From NCBI GenBank assembly GCA_910586575.1, contig CAJUJQ010000077.1, forward strand, positions 1 to 14,679: 14,679 nt of DNA, in the 5' to 3' direction. Positions 7,358 through 14,614 of this stretch are shown here, piece after piece; the stretch's first letter is position 1; every line of letters begins with the position of its first letter. Both the position numbers and the translations under genes were made by a program. The notes beneath the pieces were generated by a model that saw nothing but the letters and a program-made list of their open reading frames with translations, was not told the DNA's origin and made no database searches. The stretch comes from an uncultured Clostridia bacterium (GTDB taxonomy: Bacteria; Bacillota; Clostridia; Oscillospirales; Butyricicoccaceae).

Positions 7358-7398
7358 AACCTGTATTTACGCCTTGCAGGCATGGGTACAGGTTTTTT
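7358..7398 (+). terminator. Rho-independent terminator of the two-component operon
   Basis: An 8-bp outer stem (aacctgta/tacaggtt) and an inner gcct/aggc stem form a hairpin ending in six or more Ts, 13 bp past the kinase stop. It separates the two-component operon from potABCD. Confidence 0.75.
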
Positions 7399-7469
7399 CA
7401 CCCCCCATTGCGGGATTGGAGGGCGGCACCCCCCTGGGGAAAAAATTTGCGGTTTTTTTGTAAAATTTA

Positions 7470-7497
7470 TTGACTTTTCGCGTAATTCATTTACAAT
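7470..7497 (+). promoter_or_regulatory. Predicted promoter of the potABCD operon
   Basis: TTGACT (7470-7475) and TACAAT (7492-7497) are 16 bp apart, in an AT-rich stretch. Transcription from about 7504 gives a 60-nt leader before the TTG start of potA. It would make the ATG at 7510 nearly leaderless, which argues against that start. Confidence 0.6.
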
Positions 7498-7563
7498 GTA
7501 TTCTATGAAATGGACGGCCCCTGCCGCCCGCGTATTTTACTCTATGAATTGGGGGCGTATAGA

Positions 7564-8616
7564 TTGGAAAAAAAGTGCCTGATCGAACTGAAGTGCATTG
7601 AAAAAGAATTCGATGGTGAGCAGGTATTAAAGGGTATATCCCTTTCGATTCGGAATCGTGAATTTGTGACACTGTTGGGTCCGTCCGGCTGTGGGAAAAC
7701 CACCACGCTGCGCATTATCGGCGGCTTTGAAACGCCTACCAGCGGCGATATCCTCTTTGAAGGCAAGCGCCTCAATGATATCCCGCCCTATAAGCGCGAA
7801 ATCAACACCGTCTTTCAGCGCTACGCGCTTTTCCCGCATTTGGACGTGGCTGAGAATATTGCCTTCGGGCTGCGCCTGCGCAAAGCTGGCGAGCCCGAAG
7901 TCCGTTCCAAGGTCCAGGAGATGCTGGAGCTGGTCGGGCTGCGGGGGTTTGAACGCCGCAAGGTGACTTCGCTTTCCGGCGGGCAGCAGCAGCGCGTGGC
8001 GATTGCCCGCGCCCTTGTCATGCAGCCCCGTGTCCTGCTGCTCGACGAGCCGCTTGGCGCGCTCGACCTCAAGCTGCGCAAGGATATGCAGCTCGAGCTG
8101 AAGAAAATCCAGCAGTCTACCGGCATTACCTTCATTTATGTGACCCATGACCAGGAAGAGGCGCTGACCATGAGCGACACCGTCGTTGTTATGAACCACG
8201 GTGTCATTCAGCAAATCGGTTCGCCGACCGATATTTATAACGAGCCGGTCAACGCGTTTGTCGCCGATTTTATCGGGGAATCCAATATCATCGACGGCGT
8301 GATGGTACGGGATGAGCTGGTACGCTTCTGCGGACGTGAGTTTGACTGCGTGGACAAGGGCTTCGGCGAGGAAACGCCGGTTGACGTCGTGATCCGCCCG
8401 GAGGATATCAAGCTCACCTTCCCCGGCGACGCGCTGCTGCAGGGCGTGGTGGAATCCATCGTCTTTAAGGGCGTGCACTATGAGATGATGATCCGCACCG
8501 AGCATTTTACCTTTATGGTGCATTCCACCCTGGCGGAGCCGGTCGGCAAAACCGTCGGACTGTCGGTCGTGCCGTTCGATATCCACATCATGCACAAAAC
8601 GGAGGCCGGACAGTGA
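7564..8616 (+). CDS. potA: Spermidine/putrescine ABC transporter ATP-binding protein PotA
   Basis: This 350-residue cytoplasmic ATPase powers polyamine import through PotBC. Visible motifs are Walker A (GPSGCGKT, 39-46), the Q-loop (Gln85 in VFQRYALFP), the signature (LSGGQQQR, 137-144), Walker B (VLLLDEP, 157-163) and the switch His195 (YVTHDQEEA). A TOBE-type regulatory domain follows (about 270-345). I place the start at TTG 7564, giving MEKKCLIELK, because family members begin with a similar short lead into the first strand; a GGGGG stretch about 9 nt upstream may act as a weak ribosome-binding site. The upstream ATG at 7510 adds 18 unlike residues. The stop overlaps the potB start as GTGA. 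Gene order ABCD and the lipoprotein PotD support polyamine rather than sugar transport. Confidence 0.94.
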   Translation: MEKKCLIELKCIEKEFDGEQVLKGISLSIRNREFVTLLGPSGCGKTTTLRIIGGFETPTSGDILFEGKRLNDIPPYKREINTVFQRYALFPHLDVAENIAFGLRLRKAGEPEVRSKVQEMLELVGLRGFERRKVTSLSGGQQQRVAIARALVMQPRVLLLDEPLGALDLKLRKDMQLELKKIQQSTGITFIYVTHDQEEALTMSDTVVVMNHGVIQQIGSPTDIYNEPVNAFVADFIGESNIIDGVMVRDELVRFCGREFDCVDKGFGEETPVDVVIRPEDIKLTFPGDALLQGVVESIVFKGVHYEMMIRTEHFTFMVHSTLAEPVGKTVGLSVVPFDIHIMHKTEAGQ

Positions 8617-9470
8617 AAAAGTATATGGCCTATCCCTATGGCGTGTGGATGCTCATCTTTATTATCGCGCCAATCCTGCTGGTCGTTTTTTACGCGTTCA
8701 CCGATAAATCCAGTGCGCCGACCTTGGACAATTTCACGAGTATGCTCTCGTATGCTTCGATCTTCGGGCGCTCCTTCCTGCTGGCGTTTGCCGCAACCGT
8801 GGTCTGCCTGCTGCTTGGGTACCCCCTGGCCTATATCATGAGCAAGCAGCCTCCGCGCTGGCAGGGCTTCTATATGATGCTCATTATGCTGCCGATGTGG
8901 ATGAATTTCCTGCTGCGCACCTACGCCTGGATGTCTATTCTGGAAAACAACGGCTTTATCAACCAGTTTTTGCAGAATATTGGCTTTATCGGCCTGCTGA
9001 ATTCCATCCTGCGGCCTGAAACCCCGATTGAATATCTGCCGCTGATCAATACCGGCGGCGCGGTTGTGCTGGGCATGGTTTATAATTTCCTGCCGTTTAT
9101 GGTTCTGCCCATTTACAACGTCCTCATAAAAATTGATAAACGCCTGATTGAAGCCGCGCAGGATCTGGGCGCGCCCGCCGGCGCGGTGTTCCGCAAGGTG
9201 ATTTTCCCGCTTTCCATGCCCGGTGTGGTTTCCGGGATTACCATGGTGTTTGTCCCCGCCGTTTCCACCTTTGTTATTTCCAAGACGCTGGGCGGCGGCA
9301 AGGAAATGCTCATTGGCGACCTGATTGATCTGCAGTTCATGGGCAATGCCTACAACCCGCAGCTTGGTTCTGCCATCGCCCTTGTGATGATGATTCTGGT
9401 ATTCCTGTGCATGCTCATCATGAACCGCTTTGACGACGGCTCCGGGGAGGAAGGGGGGCTGCTGCTGTGA
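8613..9470 (+). CDS. potB: Spermidine/putrescine ABC transporter permease PotB
   Basis: This 285-residue inner-membrane permease forms the import channel with PotC. It has about six hydrophobic segments, starting with WMLIFIIAPILLVVFYAF (12-29). The EAA loop that docks on PotA lies at about 180-203 (EAAQDLGAPAGAVFRKVIFP). LRTYAWMSIL (101-110) is typical of PotB. The GTG start at 8613 has GGAGG 7 nt upstream inside potA and overlaps the potA stop by 4 nt. The stop overlaps the potC start in the same way, indicating tight translational coupling. Confidence 0.94.
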   Translation: MKKYMAYPYGVWMLIFIIAPILLVVFYAFTDKSSAPTLDNFTSMLSYASIFGRSFLLAFAATVVCLLLGYPLAYIMSKQPPRWQGFYMMLIMLPMWMNFLLRTYAWMSILENNGFINQFLQNIGFIGLLNSILRPETPIEYLPLINTGGAVVLGMVYNFLPFMVLPIYNVLIKIDKRLIEAAQDLGAPAGAVFRKVIFPLSMPGVVSGITMVFVPAVSTFVISKTLGGGKEMLIGDLIDLQFMGNAYNPQLGSAIALVMMILVFLCMLIMNRFDDGSGEEGGLLL

Positions 9471-10273
9471 AACGCTTTTTCCAGCGGTTCTACCTGCTGA
9501 TAATCTTCCTGTTCCTGTACGCGCCGATTTTTACGCTGATGCTCTTTTCCTTCAACGCTGACAAAAGCCGCGTCATCTGGCACGGCTTTACCCTCGATTG
9601 GTACGCCGAGCTGTTCCGCGACTCCACGATTATCAACAGCCTGTATGTCACCTTGATTGTGGCGTTTGTTTCTGCGCTCATTTCCACCATCCTCGGCACG
9701 GCGGCGGCGCTCGGCATCCACTGCATGGGGCGGCGCACCAAGGGCGTTTATCTGACGGTCAACAATATCCCCATGTCTACCTCGGATACCATTATGGGCG
9801 TCACCTTTATGCTGCTGTTTGCTATGCTGGCGCTTGATAAAGGCTACCTGACGCTGATTTTGGCGCATGTCACCTTCAGCGTGCCCTATGTGGTGCTGAA
9901 CGTCATGCCCAAGCTCCGGCAGCTGGATAAAAACGCCTATGAGGCCGCGCTTGATTTGGGCGCAACCCCTTTCCAGGCGCTTTGCAAGGTGATTATGCCC
10001 GAAATCCGCCCCGGCGTCATTACCGGCGCAATTATGGCGTTTACCATGTCGGTTGACGATTTTGTCGTCTCCTATTTTACCGCGGGCACGACCAGCCAGC
10101 CGCTTTCGGTCGTCATTTATTCCATGACCCGGCGGCGCATCAGCCCCAAAATCAACGCGCTTTCCACGTTATTATTCCTCGCGGTGCTGATCCTGTTAAT
10201 TATTATCAATTTCAGGCAGTCCCGCGACGATCATAATAAAAAATATCAACCTTTGAAAGGGGTAGAAAATTGA
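9467..10273 (+). CDS. potC: Spermidine/putrescine ABC transporter permease PotC
   Basis: This 268-residue second permease subunit of the polyamine importer has about six membrane segments, the first at LLIIFLFLYAPIFTLMLFSF (10-29). The EAA docking loop is at 159-184 (EAALDLGATPFQALCKVIMP). The stretch VDDFVVSYFTAG is characteristic of PotC. A GTG start overlaps the potB stop by 4 nt and is preceded by a GGGGAGGAAGG ribosome-binding site. The TGA stop overlaps the TTG start of potD. Confidence 0.94.
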   Translation: MKRFFQRFYLLIIFLFLYAPIFTLMLFSFNADKSRVIWHGFTLDWYAELFRDSTIINSLYVTLIVAFVSALISTILGTAAALGIHCMGRRTKGVYLTVNNIPMSTSDTIMGVTFMLLFAMLALDKGYLTLILAHVTFSVPYVVLNVMPKLRQLDKNAYEAALDLGATPFQALCKVIMPEIRPGVITGAIMAFTMSVDDFVVSYFTAGTTSQPLSVVIYSMTRRRISPKINALSTLLFLAVLILLIIINFRQSRDDHNKKYQPLKGVEN

Positions 10274-11301
10274 AAAAAAACTTAGCACTGGCACTCTCCG
10301 CACTCCTTGCGCTGAGTCTGGCCGCCTGCGGCGGCTCCTCCGGCGAGGTCGTCAATGTTTACAACTGGGGGGAGTATATCGACACCGATCTGCTCCAACA
10401 GTTTGAGGACGAAACCGGCATCCATGTTGTTTACAACACCTTCGAGACCAATGAGGGATTGTACTCCCGCCTGCAAAGCGAGAGTTACGACGTCGTTATC
10501 CCTTCGGATTACATGATTTCCCGCATGATTAACGAAGGCATGCTCCAAAAGCTGGACTTCGGTAATATCCCGAATTATTCGTTGATTGACAGCAAATATA
10601 CTCATCTGGATTATGACCCGGAGCAGGCTTATTCTGTACCCTATACCTGGGGCGCGGTCGGTATCGTCTATAACAGCAAAAAGGTCGACGCGGCCGACCT
10701 TGGCTCGTGGGATATCCTGTGGAACCCGAAATATGCGGGCCAGACCGCCATGTTCGACAACTCCCGCGATGCGCTCGGGCTGACGCTCAAGCTGCTCGGC
10801 TATTCGCAGAACACTACCAGCAAGGACGAGCTGCGCGCGGCTGCCGATAAGATTATCGAAGGCAAGGATAATTTCCAGGGCTTCTGGATGGACCAGATTC
10901 TGGAGAAGCTGCCCAATGAGGAAATTTTGATTGCGCCGTATTATAACGGCGACGCCGTGACGATGATGGAGGATAACCCCGACCTGTCGTTCTATATCCC
11001 GAAGGAGGGCACAAACGTCTTTGTGGACGCCATGTGCATCCCCACGAACGCTAAAAACGTAGAGAACGCGGAAAAATTCATCAACTTTATGTGCTCCACT
11101 GAAGCCGCTGCCGCAAATGCGGATTATATCGGCTATTCCAGCCCACAGAGAGAGGTTTTTGAGCAGCTGGATGATGCGGTGAAAAACGACCCCATCCATT
11201 ACCCCAGCGAGGAAACCATCGCCCACGGTGAAACCTTCCTCAATCTGCCCGAGAATATCAACGAATATTACAACGAGCTTTGGACAGAAATTCTCCGTTA
11301 A
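10270..11301 (+). CDS. potD: Spermidine/putrescine-binding lipoprotein PotD
   Basis: This 343-residue extracytoplasmic binding protein delivers polyamines to PotBC. It is a lipoprotein: the signal peptide ends in the lipobox LAAC (Cys20), the lipid attachment site in a Gram-positive. The mature part starts with VVNVYNWGEYID, the classic PotD opening that contributes ligand-binding aromatics. DVVIPSDYM and EGTNVFVDAMCIP are also family hallmarks; in the latter a Phe stands where E. coli PotD has a ligand-contacting Trp, and the following Asp is kept. The TTG start at 10270 lies inside the end of potC and has AAAGGGG about 8 nt upstream. It is the last gene of the operon, followed by a strong terminator. 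Choice among spermidine, putrescine or other polyamines cannot be read from the sequence. Confidence 0.94.
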   Translation: MKKNLALALSALLALSLAACGGSSGEVVNVYNWGEYIDTDLLQQFEDETGIHVVYNTFETNEGLYSRLQSESYDVVIPSDYMISRMINEGMLQKLDFGNIPNYSLIDSKYTHLDYDPEQAYSVPYTWGAVGIVYNSKKVDAADLGSWDILWNPKYAGQTAMFDNSRDALGLTLKLLGYSQNTTSKDELRAAADKIIEGKDNFQGFWMDQILEKLPNEEILIAPYYNGDAVTMMEDNPDLSFYIPKEGTNVFVDAMCIPTNAKNVENAEKFINFMCSTEAAAANADYIGYSSPQREVFEQLDDAVKNDPIHYPSEETIAHGETFLNLPENINEYYNELWTEILR

Positions 11302-11316
11302 GAGAAGCTGAATCAG

Positions 11317-11365
11317 ACAGCGCCGGTTTATGCACAGGCTGTGGATAAACCGGCGCTGTTTTTTT
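11317..11365 (+). terminator. Strong rho-independent terminator of potABCD
   Basis: A perfect 14-bp stem (acagcgccggttta/taaaccggcgctgt) with a 15-nt loop that can fold further is followed by a run of Ts, 16 bp after the potD stop. This is the clearest terminator in the window. Confidence 0.95.
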
Positions 11366-11467
11366 GCGGATAAGCAAACGGAAAATAGGGTGCGTCTATG
11401 ATGATAATAACCGCATTTTTGCTATTTTGTGAGCGGATATCGGTTTACATTTCGTGCGGGAAGCGCA

Positions 11468-11496
11468 TTGACGTGCGAAAAAGGCAATGATATACT
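11468..11496 (+). promoter_or_regulatory. Predicted sigma-A promoter directly before the MITE-like element
   Basis: TTGACG (11468-11473) and TATACT (11491-11496) are exactly 17 bp apart. The -10 overlaps the left CTAAA flanking repeat of the element at 11500, so the transcript would start about at the element's first bases and carry it whole as a leader. The next gene downstream is the DUF3781 gene, 275 bp away from the -10. Confidence 0.55.
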
Positions 11497-11499
11497 AAA

Positions 11500-11654
11500 T
11501 GCTCCATCCGGCCAAAAATCGAACTCGTTCTTGGGCTGAATTTCCGCATGGCTACGTTATCGTCCTTGACGGGCGTCAGCCCGCCTGCGTCCTCTGCCTT
11601 GCCCTGCGAAAATCCAGCTCCAAGCCCAAGTCCGCTTTCTGACTGGATGGAGCA
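11500..11654. mobile_element. MITE-like element: 155 bp with 10-bp terminal inverted repeats and a 5-bp target duplication
   Basis: The ends are perfect inverted repeats (tgctccatcc at 11500-11509, ggatggagca at 11645-11654). Directly outside both ends lies CTAAA (11495-11499 and 11655-11659), as expected for a target-site duplication. The interior folds on itself: cttgggct (11530-11537) pairs with agcccaag (11623-11630), 11535-11547 pairs imperfectly with 11606-11618, and the centre has cgggc/gcccg. It has no convincing gene. This is the mark of a non-autonomous transposable element. A structured RNA starting at the adjacent promoter is the main alternative. Apart from this element and the promoter, I see nothing in 11366-11770. 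Confidence 0.6.
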
Positions 11655-11770
11655 CTAAACCTGTTCGGTGATTTCTTTGTCTCTATTCAGCGTTGTGTAT
11701 CCGGTAAAAACGCAGCGGATGAATATACGGTATGATATAAGAAATCGGCTTGAGGTGCGGGGATAATAAA

Positions 11771-12013
11771 ATGAATGGCTTAATTGAAAACATTGATAAA
11801 CTTCATACAACAGAAATGGGTATGGAGCGAATAAAAAGGAATTGTCAGATTGAAACAGATGATGTTGTACAATGGGGCAAAATGTGGATTTTAGATAAAA
11901 CAGCAGAAATTGAAAGAACTGGTAAAAACTGGTATATTGTCACAGGCAATTACCGGATAACCGTGAACGCACATAGCTATACAATTATTACCGCGCATAA
12001 GGTCAAAAAATGA
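11771..12013 (+). CDS. DUF3781 family protein
   Basis: This 80-residue protein has no signal peptide or membrane segment. The run IENIDKLHTTEMGMERIKRN near the start, then DDVVQWGK, GKNWYIV and the C-terminal VNAHSYTIITAHK, match my recollection of DUF3781, a family of small, uncharacterised, probably cytoplasmic proteins of Firmicutes. The ATG at 11771 is preceded by GGGG at a workable distance; a TTG at 11750 would add seven residues with no support. The gene is clearly AT-richer than its neighbours, which may mark it as acquired. Its closest upstream promoter lies beyond the MITE-like element. Function unknown. Confidence 0.75.
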   Translation: MNGLIENIDKLHTTEMGMERIKRNCQIETDDVVQWGKMWILDKTAEIERTGKNWYIVTGNYRITVNAHSYTIITAHKVKK

Positions 12014-12035
12014 TCTGCACAATTGATATCCATGG

Positions 12036-12119
12036 ATGATGATACACAGGAAACGAGTGTTCAGGCATGAGGAACGCAAAAGGGAATTGGAAGATTTTTT
12101 TACAAAGGGGAAATTTTAA
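12036..12119 (+). CDS. Tiny ORF translationally overlapping the HAD gene
   Basis: ATG 12036 opens a 27-residue frame (MMIHRKRVFRHEERKRELED...) whose TAA shares its A with the ATG of the HAD gene (TAATG). The peptide is highly charged and could be a helical leader or the tail of a decayed gene. No ribosome-binding site precedes it. The AAAGGGG inside its 3' end is the ribosome-binding site of the HAD gene. It may equally be chance. Confidence 0.2.
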   Translation: MMIHRKRVFRHEERKRELEDFFTKGKF

Positions 12120-12763
12120 TGCAGTATGCGATTTTTGATATGGACGGGACGCTGATTGATTCCATGCCCGCATGGAGCCGGCTGGGCGGGGATTATCTGC
12201 GTTCAAAGGGCGTTACGCCGCCTGACGATCTGCGTGACAAGGTTGCTTCTATGACCATGCTGGAATGCGGGGAATATGCCAGCGGCCTGGGCGTACCCGG
12301 CAGCCCGCAGGTAATCGCCGGTGAGCTGACAGCATGGATGGAGCGGCAGTACCGTGAAACCATCCCGGAACGGGAAGGGGTTCAGGATTATTTGCGCCTG
12401 TGCCGGGACGCGGGCGTGAAAATGTGCGTTGCGACCGCAACTGACCGTATCCTTGCGGAAGCCTGCCTGGAGCGGCTGGGGCTGCTGGATTTTTTTGCGT
12501 TCGTGGTCAGCTGTGAGGATATCGGCAAGACAAAGACCGCGCCGGATATTTATTTGCTGGCCGCGGAGCGGCTGGGGGCTTCACCGGCGGAAATCGTGGT
12601 TTATGAGGATGTGCTTTATCCTGCGGAGACGGCAAAAAAAGCAGGTTTCCCGACGGTTGGCGTGTATGACCCCGCTTCGGGAGAGGAAAACGCGCGGGCG
12701 CTGCGCCGGTTCTGTGACGCGTTTATCCCGGATTGGAAGGCCTGCACAGAAATCGTTATCTGA
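12119..12763 (+). CDS. HAD superfamily hydrolase, subfamily IA (phosphatase / beta-phosphoglucomutase-like)
   Basis: This 214-residue cytoplasmic enzyme probably removes phosphate from a small metabolite. Motif I is FDMDGTLIDS with nucleophile Asp7 and acid/base Asp9. Motif II is VATATD (Thr106 region), motif III Lys139 in TKTAPDIY, and motif IV Glu163-Asp164 in VVYEDVLYPAETAKKAG. A helical cap of about 65 residues follows motif I, as in the phosphoglycolate phosphatase and beta-phosphoglucomutase group. All catalytic residues are present. The substrate cannot be read from sequence. The ATG at 12119 has AAAGGGG upstream. The MATE gene begins 41 bp later in the same direction and may be co-transcribed. 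Confidence 0.88.
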   Translation: MQYAIFDMDGTLIDSMPAWSRLGGDYLRSKGVTPPDDLRDKVASMTMLECGEYASGLGVPGSPQVIAGELTAWMERQYRETIPEREGVQDYLRLCRDAGVKMCVATATDRILAEACLERLGLLDFFAFVVSCEDIGKTKTAPDIYLLAAERLGASPAEIVVYEDVLYPAETAKKAGFPTVGVYDPASGEENARALRRFCDAFIPDWKACTEIVI

Positions 12764-12804
12764 TCGGTTTTATATTATCCTTATGATAGGAAAGGAAGGT
12801 TCCC

Positions 12805-14142
12805 TTGGAAGAAAAAAACGCGTTTGTGGAAGGCCCGGTGTTGGGGTCGCTGCTGCGGTTTGCGGGGCCGGTGCTGGGGGCGCTGATTTTGCAGGCCGCC
12901 TATGGCGCGGTTGATTTGCTGGTCGTGGGACGCTTCGGGGATGCGACCAGCATTTCGGCGGTCGGCACGGGCAGCACGTTTATGAATATGGTCACTTTTG
13001 TGATCAGCAGCCTTGCGATGGGCGCAACGGTCACGATTGGGCGGCATATCGGCGAGCGCCGCCCGGGGGACGCTGGAAAAGCGGCCGGTACGACAATCGT
13101 GCTGTTCTCCGTCCTGGGTGCGGCGCTGACCGTCCTGCTGGAGCTGCTTGCGGGCGGGTTTACCGCCATTTTGCAGGTTCCCGCAGAGTCGGTCACGAAA
13201 ACCATTACATATCTGCGGATCTGCTCGGGCGGGCTGCTGGTCATTATCGCTTATAATGTCATCAGCGGCGTGCTGCGCGGCGTCGGCAACGCGTCTTTGC
13301 CGTTTGTTTTTGTCGGGATTGCCTGCGTTGTGAATATCATCGGTGATTTGCTGCTCGTGGGCGTGTTCCATCTCGACGTTGCGGGCGCGGCGATTGCTAC
13401 GGTCGGGGCACAGCTGGTGTCGGTGATGATTTCGTTTTTCGTGCTGCGGCGGCAAAAGCTCCCGATTGCGTTTTCCCGCGAAGCATGCAGGATTGACAAA
13501 CGGGAGCTGCGGATGATTTTGAATGTCGGCGTACCGATTGCGCTTCAGGAAGCAATGGTACAGGTTTCCTTTTTGGTCATCAATTCGATGATTAACCATA
13601 TGGGATTGATACAGTCGGCAGGCTACGGCGTAGCACAGAAAATTACGTCGTTTATTATGCTTGTGCCGTCTACGGTGATGCAGAGCGTGTCTGCTTTTGT
13701 CGCACAGAATATGGGCGCAAACCGGCTCGACCGCGCCAAACAGGGGCTATTTACGGCGATGGCGACCGGCTGCGTGCTCGGCGCAGTGATGTTCTGCGCG
13801 GGGTTCTTTGGCGGCTCGGCGATGTCGTCGCTGTTTTCGCCGGACGCGGCAGTGATTGCCCAGAGCGCGGACTATTTGAGAGGCTTCGCTGCGGACTGCG
13901 TTTTGACCTGCATCCTGTTTTCCAGCATTGGTTATTTCAATGGGCGCGGGCGAAGTATCCCGGTTATGCTGCAAGGCATAACCTCGGCGTTTTGTATCCG
14001 TATTCCGGTTTCTGTTTTCATGTCGCGGCTGCCGCAGGCTTCGCTGGTGCTTGTCGGTGCCGCAACACCGATTACGACGGTTTATGGGATAGGGTTTTTT
14101 GCGGTATGTTTCCTGCTGCTGCGGAAAAACGGGGCGTTTTAG
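12805..14142 (+). CDS. MATE family efflux transporter
   Basis: This 445-residue polytopic membrane protein exports drugs or metabolites using a proton or sodium gradient. Length and about twelve hydrophobic segments suit the family. The opening is typical: LLRFAGPVLGALILQAAYGAVDLLVVGRFG split over the first two segments, then ISAVGTGS and MGATVTIGRHIG. The second half repeats the plan (VGVPIALQEAMVQVSF; MNAMGA-like SAFVAQNMGANR). The TTG start at 12805 has AGGAAGG about 7 nt upstream, and no ATG lies close by in frame. Substrate unknown. No terminator follows, and a GNAT remnant in the same frame begins just after the stop. Confidence 0.93.
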   Translation: MEEKNAFVEGPVLGSLLRFAGPVLGALILQAAYGAVDLLVVGRFGDATSISAVGTGSTFMNMVTFVISSLAMGATVTIGRHIGERRPGDAGKAAGTTIVLFSVLGAALTVLLELLAGGFTAILQVPAESVTKTITYLRICSGGLLVIIAYNVISGVLRGVGNASLPFVFVGIACVVNIIGDLLLVGVFHLDVAGAAIATVGAQLVSVMISFFVLRRQKLPIAFSREACRIDKRELRMILNVGVPIALQEAMVQVSFLVINSMINHMGLIQSAGYGVAQKITSFIMLVPSTVMQSVSAFVAQNMGANRLDRAKQGLFTAMATGCVLGAVMFCAGFFGGSAMSSLFSPDAAVIAQSADYLRGFAADCVLTCILFSSIGYFNGRGRSIPVMLQGITSAFCIRIPVSVFMSRLPQASLVLVGAATPITTVYGIGFFAVCFLLLRKNGAF

Positions 14143-14346
14143 AAGAGGGAATACCGGGGAAATGCACTGCGCTTTGAGGATTACTGTAGCTTACGGGCGT
14201 GTGTGGGCTGGATGTTCTTCTCAGAAGAACAAATGCAAAAAGCGCTTCATTGCAGCTTGTATACGATGATTGCGATTGATGGTGCTCAGCTTGCCGGGAT
14301 AGGAAGATATTATCTGATTGCTGATGGTGCCGTAAAGCCTGCTTAG
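14143..14346 (+). pseudogene. Remnant of a GNAT acetyltransferase
   Basis: Directly after the MATE stop the same frame reads EYRGNALRFEDYCSLR, then VGWMFFSEEQMQKAL, SLYTMIAIDGAQLAGIGR. This matches the N-terminal third of small GNAT acetyltransferases, including the strand that ends in G-x-GR. The expected start codon near 14146 is missing (AAG/AGG). After about 14312 the similarity stops, before the acetyl-CoA-binding part, and a TAG ends the frame at 14344-14346. The break coincides with repeat-like sequence (about 14320-14447). A later stretch (14448-14520) might hold C-terminal debris, but I could not align it with confidence. Confidence 0.6.
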
Positions 14347-14361
14347 GAACGGTTCAAAAAC

Positions 14362-14447
14362 AACTTGCGACAATCGCTTGCATCTTCCCATACTGCGCCC
14401 AGTTTCCTTGGCAGGCGAAAGAATCTGCGGCGCGCTTGTCACAATTT
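14362..14447. repeat. Imperfect inverted repeats bounding a possible insertion in the GNAT remnant
   Basis: aacttgcgacaa (14362-14373) and ttgtcacaattt (14436-14447) pair at 10 of 12 positions, bounding 86 bp with no coding sense on the plus strand. No flanking duplication was found. A minus-strand frame of 73 codons (14221-14442) crosses it, but also crosses the GNAT remnant, so it is unlikely to be a gene. It could be a dispersed repeat. Apart from this I see nothing in 14347-14567. Confidence 0.3.
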
Positions 14448-14567
14448 ATTTCTTCACATGGGATATGCGGCTGATTGTACGCCGGAAGGCTGGCGCTTTT
14501 ATTTTCGTAAAATAGTCGTATTTTGTCAATCGGGAAGATGGAATTCAGAATACTATGGTATCACCTT

Positions 14568-14604
14568 AAAAATCCTCCGCCGGATATGTTCGGCGGAGGA
14601 TTTT
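14568..14604 (-). terminator. Hairpin terminator for the leftward gene at the right edge
   Basis: A perfect 14-bp stem (aaaatcctccgccg/cggcggaggatttt) with an 8-nt loop lies 10 bp past the stop of the leftward partial gene. On the minus strand it ends in five Ts, so it suits that gene. It is nearly symmetric and may also stop rightward transcription from the MATE side. Confidence 0.75.
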
Positions 14605-14614
14605 CAAATGGGAT

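Noticed and set aside
7510..7563. ATG 7510 as the potA start
   Set aside because: It lies only about 6 nt after the predicted transcription start, has no ribosome-binding site, and adds residues unlike the family.
7627..8595. Long 322-codon minus-strand frame opposite potA
   Set aside because: Antisense shadow of a gene with clear ABC ATPase motifs; no recognisable family and no promoter.
10282..11226. 314-codon minus-strand frame opposite potD
   Set aside because: Shadow of potD caused by GC-biased third codon positions.
12781..13599. 272-codon minus-strand frame opposite the MATE gene
   Set aside because: Composition is rich in Arg, Gln and His, typical of an antisense reading; no domain seen.
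14221..14442. 73-codon minus-strand frame at the GNAT remnant
   Set aside because: It spans both the GNAT remnant and the repeat-like sequence, so it is more likely a chance frame across a junction than a gene.
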